Assembly (NCBI GenBank): GCA_948474755.1
Contig: CAOLHI010001247.1
Coordinates: 186,001 to 250,000 of the forward strand
Source of the DNA: Ctenosaura bakeri
Lineage: Eukaryota > Chordata > Lepidosauria > Squamata > Iguanidae
Direction of reading: 5' to 3'
Length of the DNA: 64,000 nucleotides
The notes under the pieces were generated by a model. The model was not told the DNA's origin, did not search any database, and saw only the letters and a list, made by a program, of their open reading frames with translations. This document shows positions 54,501 through 64,000 of the stretch, in pieces. Position 1 is the stretch's first letter; the number at the start of each line of letters is the position of its first letter. The translations under genes were made by a program, and so were the position numbers.

Positions 54501-57500
54501 CAATCCACTACCAACATGGTTGCTGGCGATACTGGATGGCAGATTTCAGGAGCTTTAACCCTAAAGAGCAACTTTCCCAAGTGCTGGTCATAGAGGAGGC
54601 CAAGTCATGCTTCTGTCTGTACTATGCATCTACCCACTACTCAGTGCCAACATTCAGATCTACAGTTCTGACCTCCCTTCCTCCAAGGGGCTGAGTAGGT
54701 TACACAGTTTGATCCTGCCCTCACAAGTACCCTGTGAGGCGCACTGGGCTAGACCAATAGCATTTGGTCCACTTCATTTGCTAACACTTTTTTATAGCAT
54801 CTCTTCAGTTCAACATTTTCAGAGTGGTTTGCAATCACACAAACAGTAAAAGTGCTGAGATCTGCTAAGGTGTATACAATAGCAATGGTCACAAAGCTGG
54901 ATTCTGAGGACTATAGCTCCCAGACTCTCAGCTGCTGGTCATGCTGGCTGGGGAGTTCTGGGAGCTGTAGTCCCAAGAAATAAACTTCCCAAACTCTGCA
55001 CAAAAGTTGTATAAAAGCAAAACAAACAAGCACGCTGCCAGGCACTCAAAATCCATCAGCGGAGGTCCCAGCTGAGCCTTGCTGGGACGAAGGAACTCTA
55101 CAGGCACAGCAGCATAGCCAAAGTGACCCTTTCGTTTCTGATGGTGTGGATACCTGGAGATCCCACAAAGCCTCTGAAGATCTCAGTCTAGAAGATCTCA
55201 GATTCTGCTGGAGATGATGTCAAGAAATTGGTACATATATGCATATGTGGTGGAACTGTAATAGCATAATGGAATTTTGGCAAAAGGTTTTTAAAGAGAT
55301 AAAAGAGATAATAGGAGTTGAGATACCAGTATGTCCAAATATAGGGTTGTTGTCTATAGACAGACACTTTATTTCGGTCATTGACCAATAAAACAATAAT
55401 AAATACAGAATAAATACATAAAAACTATCAAAAACAAATAGCAAAATTAAAACGGCTCGCATCATCCACTGTTGCTATTATTAACTGTTTGAGAACGTAT
55501 CTTACACATGATATACAAAAACTTTGCTACTTTGAGCATAACAGTTTGCTCCTGATTATCCAGCAGATGGCGTAGATAGAAACCATCAGGATGTCCTGGG
55601 AATTGGGTTAATAGAGGAGTAATCAGTTCTTGACGAATGTCTCTGTAGAACTGACAATATAGGAGTACATGAATTGTAGTTTCTACCGCACCGGTATTGC
55701 AAGGGCAAAATCGCATCTCGTAAGGAATTTTCTTATATTTCCCTTCCAATACCGCTGTGGGAAGGACATTAAATCGAGCCAATGTTAAGGCTCTTCTGAA
55801 TTTGGGCACAGTGACGCAGTATAAGTATGCGGCCGGTCTAGAGATCATCAGTTGATTATTAGCAAGTGTATAGTTAGTAAAGGTAGCAATTTCTGTTTGA
55901 CCTTCTATATCTAGTATCCTTTGTTTTACAATAGCTTTTGCTTGATCTAATCCTAATCCTAGGATATAATTGCTTGAAAGTCCACAAAGGCTCAACTTCT
56001 GAAGCACAGCTGTTTCCCATGAGGATTTATATTTATCGACCAGAATTAACTGGGTCAGTCCATTCTGATTATTGTGTAGCTTTAGCCAATAGGTAAAGAT
56101 GTTCAGCCAGATACTTGATTCCAATTTACTGACTCCTGCCTCCCTTCGCAATACAGCATTTGGAACACATCGAGCAACCTGAAATATATTCCTCAGAAAC
56201 TTTGTTTGGACTCTTTCTAGAGAGATCGTGTTACTATACATCCCCAGCTGAGCTCCATATAACAGTTGAGCTCGGGCTTTAGATGTAAACAGTTTAATTG
56301 CAGCTGGGATGAACTGTGCTCCTTTACTGAAATGATAATTTTGAATGGCTGCAGCAACTCTCTGTGCGTTACTGGACACGTAATCTGAGTGAGCATTTCT
56401 ACTCCCTGAAGCTTGAAAAACTATCCCCAAATATTTAAAGAGCTTAACCTGCTCAACTAATTGCCCTCCTAGGACCCAACTTCTTTGCTTAGGATGTTTT
56501 GAAAAGGTAAGGATCTTAGTCTTGGTGTAATTTATTATTAATTCCTCTTCAGCACAGTACTGGGTAAGTGATCTAATGGCTCTCTTAAGGCCAACGGAGG
56601 TCAATGACAAGATTACTGCATCATCAGCATATAATAATAAATTGATATGCCTATGGGCTAATTTAGGGGGATGGAAGGAAGAGTTACTCAGATAAGGAAT
56701 CAATGAGTTTATATAATAGTTAAATAAGAGTGGAGCCAGTACACATCCCTGTCTGACTCCTTTCTTTACTTGTATTTCCTTAGTGACATGTCCTTTATTG
56801 CCAAACCTGACCTTCAATCTAGTATTCTCATGAATTTTAATGAGCAACAGAAGTAAGCGCTTATCTATTGTGGAATTTTTAAATTTGAGCCATAATCTGG
56901 ATCTAGATATTGAGTCAAATGCTGACTTAAAATCAATGAATGCTGCATAGAGAGACTGACCAACTTGATGAGTGTACTTCTCTACGAGATGTTGCAGTAC
57001 CATTGCGTGATCTATTGTCGATCTACCTTCCCTAAAACCCGCTTGTTCATCCCTCAAAATATCCTCAGTTTCCATCCAGTCTATTAATTTAACCTGTAGA
57101 TGTTTAGCATACATTTTACTAATCTGACTTAGCAGACTGATTGGGCGAAAATTTACAGGATCATCTCTTTTACCTTTCTTATAAATTGGGATTATTATAG
57201 CTAAGCCCCAGTCTTTTGGAATTATAGCTGTACGGTCAATTACATTAAAAAGTGAGGTTAACACGGGGATCCACCAGTCTAGGTCATTTTTTATTATCTC
57301 ATAGGTGATAAAATCAGCACCAGGTGCTTTTCCTGGTCTGAGTTGTTTAATTAAGTCCTTGATTTCTGCACAAGAGACTGGAGGCCAGTATGGAAGGGAA
57401 GATATATCCAGGTCCAATTCAATCATGGAGTATTCTTTTTCAGCATACATAGATCTAAAATGATCTTCCCAGATATGGGCTGGAATCTGGGATGATGGAC

Positions 57501-60500
57501 TGTAAATATTTCTTGGGAAAGATGGTGCTACCACTCTCCAAAAGAGAGTGGAGTTATTTGTACTAGCTGCTGCTATCAGACGCTCCCAAGAAACTCGCAA
57601 ATTATCCCTTTTCTTCTGGCGGATCAGCTGTTTGTACTGTTTTTTCAGTCTCATGAGTTCTGATATTGAGCAAGAGTTAGTTTCCTCTTTATACAATTTG
57701 AAAAGCCGCTTTAAAGAATTCCAGGCTTCGTGGCACTCTTGATCAAACCACTCATGTCGTGTTCTTAATTTTTGCCCAGCGAAATTACGTTGGGGAACAG
57801 TTAACAAAGACTGAATTAATTTGATTAAGTTGTTAAAACTATCTAATACCTCATCATCCGACTTTGGGTTTACTATTAATGAATGAAGGCACTTAGCTGG
57901 TTCCCTTCCCAGGAAATCTGTAAATATCTCCCCTTGATGGGGTGACCATTTAGTGCGTATAGGACAGAGGTCGTCCGACATCACTGTAATATGCTGTGTA
58001 GGGACATGCATCCTATCGAAGACCTTCATACACAACATAACAGGGAAATGATCACTCTCCGGACGACTGACAACTGAGAACTTAGACAGATAGGGTATTA
58101 AACTCATTGAGATGCCAACATAGTCTAAAAGGGAGGGCTTAAGACCAGTCCAGTGAGTGTACTCAGCTGGATAATCATCACTTGTAGACCCATTCAGAAT
58201 CACCAAGTTCAATTTGGAAAAAGTTTGCATTAAGCACAATCCTCTATAATCACTATATGTGTCTTTAGACTGGCGGCACAGAAGGGGGGTATATTTACAG
58301 GGGGTAAGTGTTGGCAACGAAATTTAGCAAAGAGCGATCTATCATCTGCTCCAATTCTTGCATTAAAATCACCAGCCACTATGGTATGCGCTACAGGATA
58401 TGCTGCCAATATGTTTTCCACATATATGTTCAATTTATCCCATACATGTTTTATCTGTGCATGAACATATAAAGGTGGAATATACACATTGATCAGTACG
58501 AGTTGGGTCTTATTGAACTGAAGCAAAACTGCTAGTGTATATTGGTCTAAAGAAGGTAATCTAGTTACTTGTACCTGTAATAAGGTAGATATCAATATAC
58601 CTAACCCCCCACAGAGCCTCCCACGTCCTGTGCCCGGTACAGCATCTAACATAATTGTCTTATACCCTTCCATGAACAAATTTTCCGCAACCCATGTCTC
58701 CTGAAGAAAAATTATATGATATCTAGTTATATAAGCTGAGAACGAGGGATCTCTACTTCTAGATTTCCATCCTGCAATATTCCAGGTAATAAAAGCCAGG
58801 GAGACTGCGTTTGTTGAATGTCATTCAGCTTCATCCATCATGGGGGCTAATGCAGGAACTCTACAGGCACAGCAGCATAGCCAAAGTGACCCTTTCGTTT
58901 CTGATGGTGTGGATACCTGGAGATCCCACAAAGCCTCTGAAGATCTCAGTCTAGAAGATCTCAGATTCTGCTGGAGATGATGTCAAGAAATTGGTACATA
59001 TATGCATATGTGGTGGAACTGTAATAGCATAATGGAATTTTGGCAAAAGGTTTTTAAAGAGATAAAAGAGATAATAGGAGTTGAGATACCAGTATGTCCA
59101 AATATAGGGTTGTTGTCTATATATAATAAGGTTGAATGTACCCAGGTAAGGAAGGAATTAATAACAAATTTGTTAACTGCAGCGAGGTTAATAATAGCAA
59201 AAAAATGGAAAACAAATGAAAAACTTCAAATAGAGGAATGGTATAAAGAAGTGTGGAAAATTGCAATTAATGATAAATTAACTTGTAGAATTAGATTTAT
59301 GAAAGGTCTTGTAAAAGGGAATGATTTTGAAGAAATTGGGAAAATATTCTTGGAAAAAGCTTTGATAAGAGATGGTAAAGCTACCCTTTCACAAGAAGAA
59401 TGGCAATTTTGGAAAGTGGATTAAATAAAAAGTTGGCTCTGGGGGGTGGGTTTATTCACCTTTTTGTTAACTATGTGGAGTTTTGTTTATATTGGATTTG
59501 TGTTGTTTAGTAAGTTGAAATATAATCGGCTTTGGGGAGTGGGTTTACCTTTAGAAATAGTTTGATATGTTAAGTAATAAGATTATATTTAGTAATAGTA
59601 ATAGATTAAATGTAAGGGAAAAATATAGAATTAAGAATGAAAATATAATAATAATAATGAGTATAATGAGAATGAGATTTAGAAATAGGTAACAAAAGTA
59701 TACAAGTAGTATGATATAGAATAAGCTGAATAAGTTTATGATTGTAATGGTATTGGAGAGAAATAATAATGTAAGCTTGTTTTTGTTGAAATTTCTTTGT
59801 TTCACTATTATGTGTATCACATGGTGTTTTACTTTTTTGTTTCTGTTTTTTCTGTATAATCAATAAAAATTTAATTAAAAAAAAAAGAAGATCTCAGTCT
59901 ATAGGCAGGTGACTGCAGGAAAAGACACTTCCCAGGAAGCCCTGATTCCCAGACCAGGGTGTCTGTGGCTGAATTCAGCTTGCCCTACCTGATGCAGCAC
60001 TCTAACCACTGTACCTCATTAGTTCTCAGAGTAAGAGAACAACAACAAAAAACAAAACAAAACTAAAAACCAACCTTTCAGGGGAGAGATCATGTAATTT
60101 CTTTATTTAATTAACCAATATCCCGTCTTTTTCCCAGCACAGGAGTCACAGTAGCTCCTTCCTCTGACTCATACTGCTGGCTTACAATGCTTGGCTGTGG
60201 GACTAAAGCTAACGTACTGGCTGCTTTCACATACTGTTGTAAGTCAGGAATCCTGGCTTAAGTGTTCCAAATGTAGCACAAATGGGCTCCACGGTGGTAC
60301 ATGCAGCCTGTCCACTGAGGCTATGCACATAACCAAGAAATCTAACTCAACAGTGGTGGCTAACCAGCAGTTCTGAACCTCATACTGTGATGTATTATGC
60401 TCAAATAATCAGAATCAGAAGCCAGCCTAAAGAAACCCTGATGAATTCTGGCTTGTTAGGGTGGAGTCAGACATAATTTTGGGTTCAGATATTACGCTGA

Positions 60501-62738
60501 GCTACCAATGGCTGATCTGCTTCAGCAGCTTGACCAAACAGCCCAGATGCCCTGGCATGCAACACACTCCCACTGTGGTTTAATAAAACAGGACTCCTGA
60601 CTTCTAAGTCATGAGGCACTAGCAGTTTCAATTCATACAATCAGGGTAGCGTGAATGCTAGAGATACTTCATGTGGAATGTCAACACAATTGGGGAAAAA
60701 TAATTAAGGCCATTTCCGCACTAGACTGTTATAGCGCTATTATTCCACTTGCAACTTCCTATGGAATCCTGGGGTTTGCAGTTTCAAAACTGCAAATCCC
60801 AGGATTCCATAGGATGTTCCAAGTGGAGTAATAGTGCTATAACAGTCTAGTGCGGAAATGGCCTAAGAAAGGAATTCAGGATATTTTTAGGTTTAAGTGC
60901 CAGAATCAAGTCCTACTCCACTTTAGAGAGCATGCTTCATTTGTTGTATGAATGAGGCCCTTTAAACCAGCAGTGGGAACAGCTTACCAGGGCTCATGCG
61001 TGTGTGTGTCCTCGTCCCCATCTCTGATTCCTCGCCAAGGTTAAAATAGACAATCAGTCTCCCAGAAACTTTCAGAGAGTATAGTTCATCCATTTAATAC
61101 TATTCTGGGTCCAACACATGTTGGGAGGAAGCAAACAAGAAACCAGTTTCCCAGGTCATTAGGGAAACACGTTAGGCATCATACTTAGAAACTTCTGGAA
61201 TTGCTCACACTTCCTTTAAAATGACACTCTTCTGCCTTGTGCAACTTTATTGAGGGAGGGAGAAAAACACTGCCAACAAATATCCATCATGACTCTTTTC
61301 TCTCGTTTTCAGCAACCCGACACATTGGGAACACACGATTCTTACCTGTGTTTCCTTCAGCATCTGGCTTGTCAAGGGGGTATTCTGGCATGCACTCCAG
61401 GAAAAGGTCAAAGATGGCTGCTGCATTATCCTTCCCATGTTGCCCCAGGATATGCATTGGGGACTGACCTCTGAGAACAAGACACAGACCACATTACATA
61501 CAGGCATGTGCGTGCACACAGAAATTCCACCAGCAATGCAAGGAGCCTTCTTTGCTGATTCAGAGTTACATCCAGTATAGACAAACTTTGTACGTGTATG
61601 TGAAGAAAGGAGTCCTAAAGACCATTCCTCAATGCATGCAAGCAAGTAGTTGTAAGACTGGTGCAGCGGGCAAACCTTGTTCCAGGAGAAGAGTCATGTG
61701 TTGCCACTGCAGCAGGATGATTACTAATGTTCCAGTGCAGAGCTTAGAAAATTTGTTTTCTGACCACAGCACTCAGAATTCCCTAGTCAATATGATAGTT
61801 CTGGAAACTGTAGTCCAAAAACAGTTATTTTTACCAAGCTTTGCTCAGGCCTAGTTCCAAAGTAAGATGTCAAACACTGGTACTGTTACCATGTCAGGGT
61901 ACTGAGAGACAGACAGAACACCAGCATGTCAGAAGGCTGAGGCTAATGCCCTTCTCTGTAAACTGAATTTCCTGCCATGCAGACTGCCACATTTCCTTTT
62001 ACTTCTACTCCCTGCCTAATCAGCGAGCCTGTACATTTCACCTAAGGCAAGAGACAAATCTCAATCACAGCTAGCCTTTATGTTAGCAGAGCTAGAGATC
62101 AGCTACTGGTTCTTTCTCCTAGAATACGCTGCAAGGGGCAGTCTGATGGCTGCCACACTGACAAGGAACCATTCTGACTGCAATCCTGTGCTGGCTGTAG
62201 GATGATGGGAGTTGTAATTCAACTCACCTGGGGGCACTAGACCGAGAAGTCTGGCCTATCTTATCTCTCTTCAGCAGCTCTTTCTACTTTTCCTCCAGAA
62301 CAATCTTAACAATTCTCATGAAAGCCTGGCTATGTTTTCCAGAAAGAGTGTTTAGGGTATAGCCAGAACCTCGGAAAAACCAAAGCAGATAAATTGAGAT
62401 ATAAACAGTATTGTGGCTCAGTGCATGAGGGAAGAATTCAGAGGTGCAAAATCCATAAAGAAATTTTTGTAGCTTTGAAGAACTGGAGGAGGTACCTCTT
62501 ACTGAAATTTATTTGCACAGCTTGGCCTCTGAAGGAAGCGGGAACGTTAGCCTCTCCTAGACAAGCCTCATCACTGAAAGAGAACCCATGCAGAGACAAA
62601 CGAGTGTTTCTTTCTCCCACAAAGGAAGATCTTTCCTTTGTACTTACCTGACATTAAAGGCTTCTGCGTCCACAGTACACTCTGTCAGGAGGACACGGAT
62701 GTTATTCAGACGTCCTTGCATGACCGCGAGGTGGAGGG
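51398..62738 (-). CDS. ANKFY1: ANKFY1 (rabankyrin-5), 3' exons: last ankyrin repeats and FYVE finger
   Basis: Five exons on the minus strand (62648-62738, 61346-61470, 53275-53421, 52584-52674 and 51398-51530) give 587 bp, about 194 C-terminal residues. ANKFY1 is a Rab5 effector on early endosomes, binding PI3P and acting in macropinocytosis and endosomal sorting. Ankyrin-type segments are LHLAVMQGRLNNIRVLLTEC, GQSPMHILGQHGKDNAAAIF and AYMKGNANLCRAIVRAGARL. The FYVE finger reads PPWCDGSNCYECSAKFGVTT, RKHHCRHCGRLLCHKCSTKE and PVRVCNICFDVLTLGGVS, with the R(K)HHCRHCG PI3P-binding core and the paired cysteines intact. All phases match. The N-terminal BTB and most ankyrin repeats lie beyond 64000. 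Confidence 0.96.
52584..52674 (-). CDS. ANKFY1: ANKFY1 exon, first half of FYVE finger
   Basis: The 91-bp exon encodes MLSKEPPWCDGSNCYECSAK and FGVTTRKHH. The cysteine after HH is split with the last exon. Donor gtaatgg. Confidence 0.95.
53275..53421 (-). CDS. ANKFY1: ANKFY1 exon, terminal ankyrin repeats
   Basis: The 147-bp exon follows acceptor ttttcctccttgcag and encodes LLLAYMKGNANLCRAIVRAG, ARLGVNNNQGVNIFNYQVAT and KQLLFRLL, with donor gtcagtg. Confidence 0.95.
53640..53700 (+). repeat. LINE/SINE 3' tail
   Basis: 'gccaccttgggtcccattctgggagaaaggcggcatataaatataaa' is the widely shared tail motif of squamate L2/CR1-related elements. Confidence 0.55.
53800..54880. other. ANKFY1 intron, no gene recognised
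   Basis: Unremarkable sequence; 'accaggaaccccctgtaaata' and 'ggggtccatggaccccaggag' may belong to an old DNA-transposon remnant. Confidence 0.35.
54895..54985. mobile_element. hAT-type palindromic MITE remnant
   Basis: 'ggactatagctcccagactctc' and 'gttctgggagctgtagtccc' are inverted and flank 'gctgctggtcatgctggctgg'. This matches the common 'gggagttgtagtcc' amniote family. Confidence 0.65.
55091..55358. repeat. 268-bp direct repeat, left copy (TSD)
   Basis: Identical by eye over its entire length to 58854-59121. It contains unique intron sequence, the 15-bp L1 target repeat and the first part of the L1 element. Confidence 0.93.
55359..58853 (-). mobile_element. Non-LTR retrotransposon (endonuclease + RT), nearly intact, 3.5 kb
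   Basis: On the minus strand it starts with an apurinic-endonuclease domain (FITWNIAGWKSRSRD, then YHIIFLQETWVAENLFMEG, VAGDFNARIG, and SRPESDHFPVM in the next frame). It continues through a full reverse transcriptase (RPGKAPGADFITYEIIKN, VNFRPISLLSQISKMY, DEQAGFREGRSTIDHAM, FIDFKSAFDSISRSRLW, KKGVRQGCVLAPLLFNYYI, YADDAVILS) to a C-terminal CPCN...HVLLYC zinc-knuckle-like motif and a short 3'UTR ending aataaagtgtctgtc. A single frameshift near 58280-58320, by a run of six G, separates the two frames. No gag-like ORF1 is present. Clade is uncertain; a Vingi/I/R1-group LINE is my guess. Confidence 0.9.
58854..59121. repeat. 268-bp direct repeat, right copy (TSD)
   Basis: Second copy of the duplication. 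Here it continues uninterrupted into the remainder of the L1 element, so this copy keeps the original right-hand context. Confidence 0.93.
58954..59886 (+). mobile_element. L1 LINE 3' end, 5'-truncated, with 15-bp TSD
   Basis: The frame MHMWWNCNSIMEFWQKVFKE, then LLTAARLIIAKKWKTNEK and SQEEWQFWKVD is the L1 ORF2 C-terminus. It is followed by about 460 bp of 3'UTR and a polyA tail (caataaaaatttaattaaaaa). The flanks gaagatctcagtcta (58939-58953 and 59887-59901) are the target duplication. It hosts the LINE described above. Confidence 0.93.
59902..60707. other. ANKFY1 intron, no gene recognised
   Basis: No repeats or exons could be assigned with confidence here. Confidence 0.4.
60708..60863. 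mobile_element. Foldback MITE copy with clean 3-bp TSD
   Basis: ggccatttccgcactagactg and cagtctagtgcggaaatggcc are exact inverted ends, flanked by TAA on both sides (60705-60707 and 60864-60866). The core palindrome meets at 'gtttcaaaac'. This is the best-preserved copy for defining the element's ends. Confidence 0.9.
61346..61470 (-). CDS. ANKFY1: ANKFY1 exon, ankyrin repeat
   Basis: The 125-bp exon encodes GQSPMHILGQHGKDNAAAIF, then DLFLECMPEYPLDKPDAEGN and T, between acceptor gttctcag and donor gtaagaatc. Confidence 0.95.
62648..62738 (-). CDS. ANKFY1: ANKFY1 exon, ankyrin repeat
   Basis: The 91-bp exon encodes LHLAVMQGRLNNIRVLLTEC and TVDAEAFNV. The acceptor is ttctgccctcag and the donor gtaagtac. 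It is the most upstream ANKFY1 exon found in the window. Confidence 0.94.
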
Positions 62739-63039
62739 CTGAGGGCAGAAAGAAAAGACACCATGCTGCATGATTCAAAACTGAAATTAAATAGGGATCT
62801 GTACCCACTTCTCTGTGAGACGCTTAAGCTCACAGCTGTATTAAAGTTAAACAAAACAGAAATATTTTAAAACTGAAAAATTCCTTTTCTCTGAGGACTA
62901 GAAACAGAGATGTCTGTATGTGTTTTAAAAAAGTCAGATAATCACAATGCTAAAGAAATCTGCAACCTTTTGTATTTTACAAATTTAGATGATTTTTTTG
63001 CTGCATAATTTGTTGTGCATCATATTCTACTTTGTACAG
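62739..63039. other. ANKFY1 intron, no further exon seen
   Basis: No acceptor-flanked open segment resembling the preceding ankyrin exons was found between here and 64000. The next exon presumably lies beyond the window. Confidence 0.4.
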
Positions 63040-63730
63040 CTGTACCTCAATTAACAAAACCTCTGACAAAGAAGTCTTTTTTTTAAAGGAAGTCTTTTTA
63101 TGCTGGACCAGACCCCAGTTTTTCCTCCTCACCCTCTGTTTAGGTGGAAGATTTCAGCAGCATCAGTGCTGGAAGGTTGAAAGACAGCTGGAGCAGCACA
63201 GGCTTTAAGTATTGCATCAGCATGTCTGCAGTAAATAACGCAACAGCCGGGAAAGAATGGGATTCTACTCTAGCCAACACTACTGCATCTTACTACAACA
63301 AGGAAGGTAAACAGCAGCTGCCTCCAGAACCTTTTAGTAAAGATTAGTGACTAGAAAGAGTGAGCACCATAAGGCTGTATCACCAGCTACCTCCAGCATG
63401 TTAAAAAAGCATAGATCTGAAATTATAACAAAAGTGTAGGCAGCTGAAAGAAAGAAATCATCCCTGGATGCATTTTCGAACAAGCTTTCATGTGGTCTCC
63501 AGAAGAGTCAGAATTTTTTTGCTTATTGATGCAAAGCTTATGTGGCCTTGTTGTTTTATGTCACATGCGCACATTGCTAGTTTTGGATTAAAAAGTATGC
63601 TGAAACATACTGAACTGATTTATTTTTGTCAGGAACCTCTCCCTATTCTTTCCATGTTATTTCTGCCTCTGGTACCAAATTTTCTGTTAAAGGAATGCCC
63701 AGGGACACATCTGCTTCATTAGATGAGGCA
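63040..63730. repeat. Unclassified repeat, copy B (copy A 31190-32010)
   Basis: 'gctgtacctcaattaacaaaac', 'tttcagcagcatcagtgctgg', 'aatcatccctggatgcatttt' and 'catactgaactgatttattttt' follow the same order as copy A at 31 kb. A family of about 600 bp; class unknown. Confidence 0.65.
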
Positions 63731-64000
63731 TATCTCCATATGGAACTCAATTTCCATTCTTAATGGAGGGGGCAAAGATCTATACATGGAGATTCCCTCT
63801 CTGCCCCCACCCCCCAAAAATTTGTCTTCCAAATCTCAGCAAGCTTAACTAATTCATTTGCAAGCACCACTCAATAACCTTAAAGCCAGGAAATTAAAAA
63901 AAAAAAAACTAAGATAAATAAGAAACCAAGCTCTGAAGGCAATAAGTACTAACTACATGCCATCTTTCTCTGCTGCTGGATTTACTGGGCTGTGCCAGAG

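Noticed and set aside
55091..59121. 268-bp direct repeats as LTRs of an LTR retrotransposon
   Set aside because: The repeats contain unique intron DNA plus part of an L1, lack LTR ends, and the enclosed element has LINE-type endonuclease and RT.
63144..63347. 67-codon ORF as a possible ANKFY1 exon
   Set aside because: It is on the opposite strand to ANKFY1 and falls in a dispersed repeat shared with 31 kb.

Overview
This window is nuclear DNA from a vertebrate, most likely a squamate reptile and possibly an iguanian lizard. Genes have short exons with GT/AG introns. The intergenic and intronic space is packed with CR1 LINE 3' ends, 5'-truncated L1, an endonuclease/reverse-transcriptase LINE, tRNA-derived SINEs, hAT- and Tigger-like DNA transposons and a foldback (palindromic) mini-transposon family. 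No operons, CRISPR arrays or RNA genes were found.

Layout: (1) about 1.2-9.6 kb, minus strand: the first four exons of RCC1L (WBSCR16), the mitochondrial RCC1-like factor. The rest of the gene lies off the left edge, and its first exon sits in a CpG-rich block with NRF1- and YY1-like sites. (2) 10-20.6 kb: intergenic repeats (L1, CR1, foldback elements, decayed LTR-like pieces). (3) 20.6-32.2 kb, plus strand: a six-exon gene for a 272-residue class I SAM-dependent methyltransferase of the kind annotated as 'putative methyltransferase DDB_G0268948-like'. All splice phases close. (4) 32.3-36.6 kb: decayed LINE, LTR-like and CR1 copies and an amplified foldback arm. (5) 36.7-45.1 kb, plus strand: CYB5D2 (neuferricin), four exons and 266 residues, with a 35-bp minisatellite of about 25 units in intron 1. 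(6) 48.7-64 kb, minus strand: the 3' end of ANKFY1 (last ankyrin-repeat exons, FYVE finger, long 3'UTR), tail-to-tail with CYB5D2. Its 7.9-kb intron holds a nested pair of LINEs.

The genes do not form one pathway. RCC1L acts in mitochondria, CYB5D2 is a membrane/secreted cytochrome-b5-like protein, ANKFY1 is an endosomal PI3P/Rab5 effector, and the methyltransferase substrate is unknown. In human, RCC1L is on 7q11.23 while CYB5D2-ANKFY1 are on 17p13, so the linkage here looks like a sauropsid-type arrangement (inference).

The most notable structure is a 3.5-kb, almost intact LINE at 55.36-58.85 kb flanked by a perfect 268-bp direct duplication. That duplication spans the 5' junction of an older L1, so the insertion order can be read directly. 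A CR1 copy at 14.9-15.5 kb likewise has a diverged flanking duplication of about 92 bp. All family names come from reading the sequence, not from database searches.
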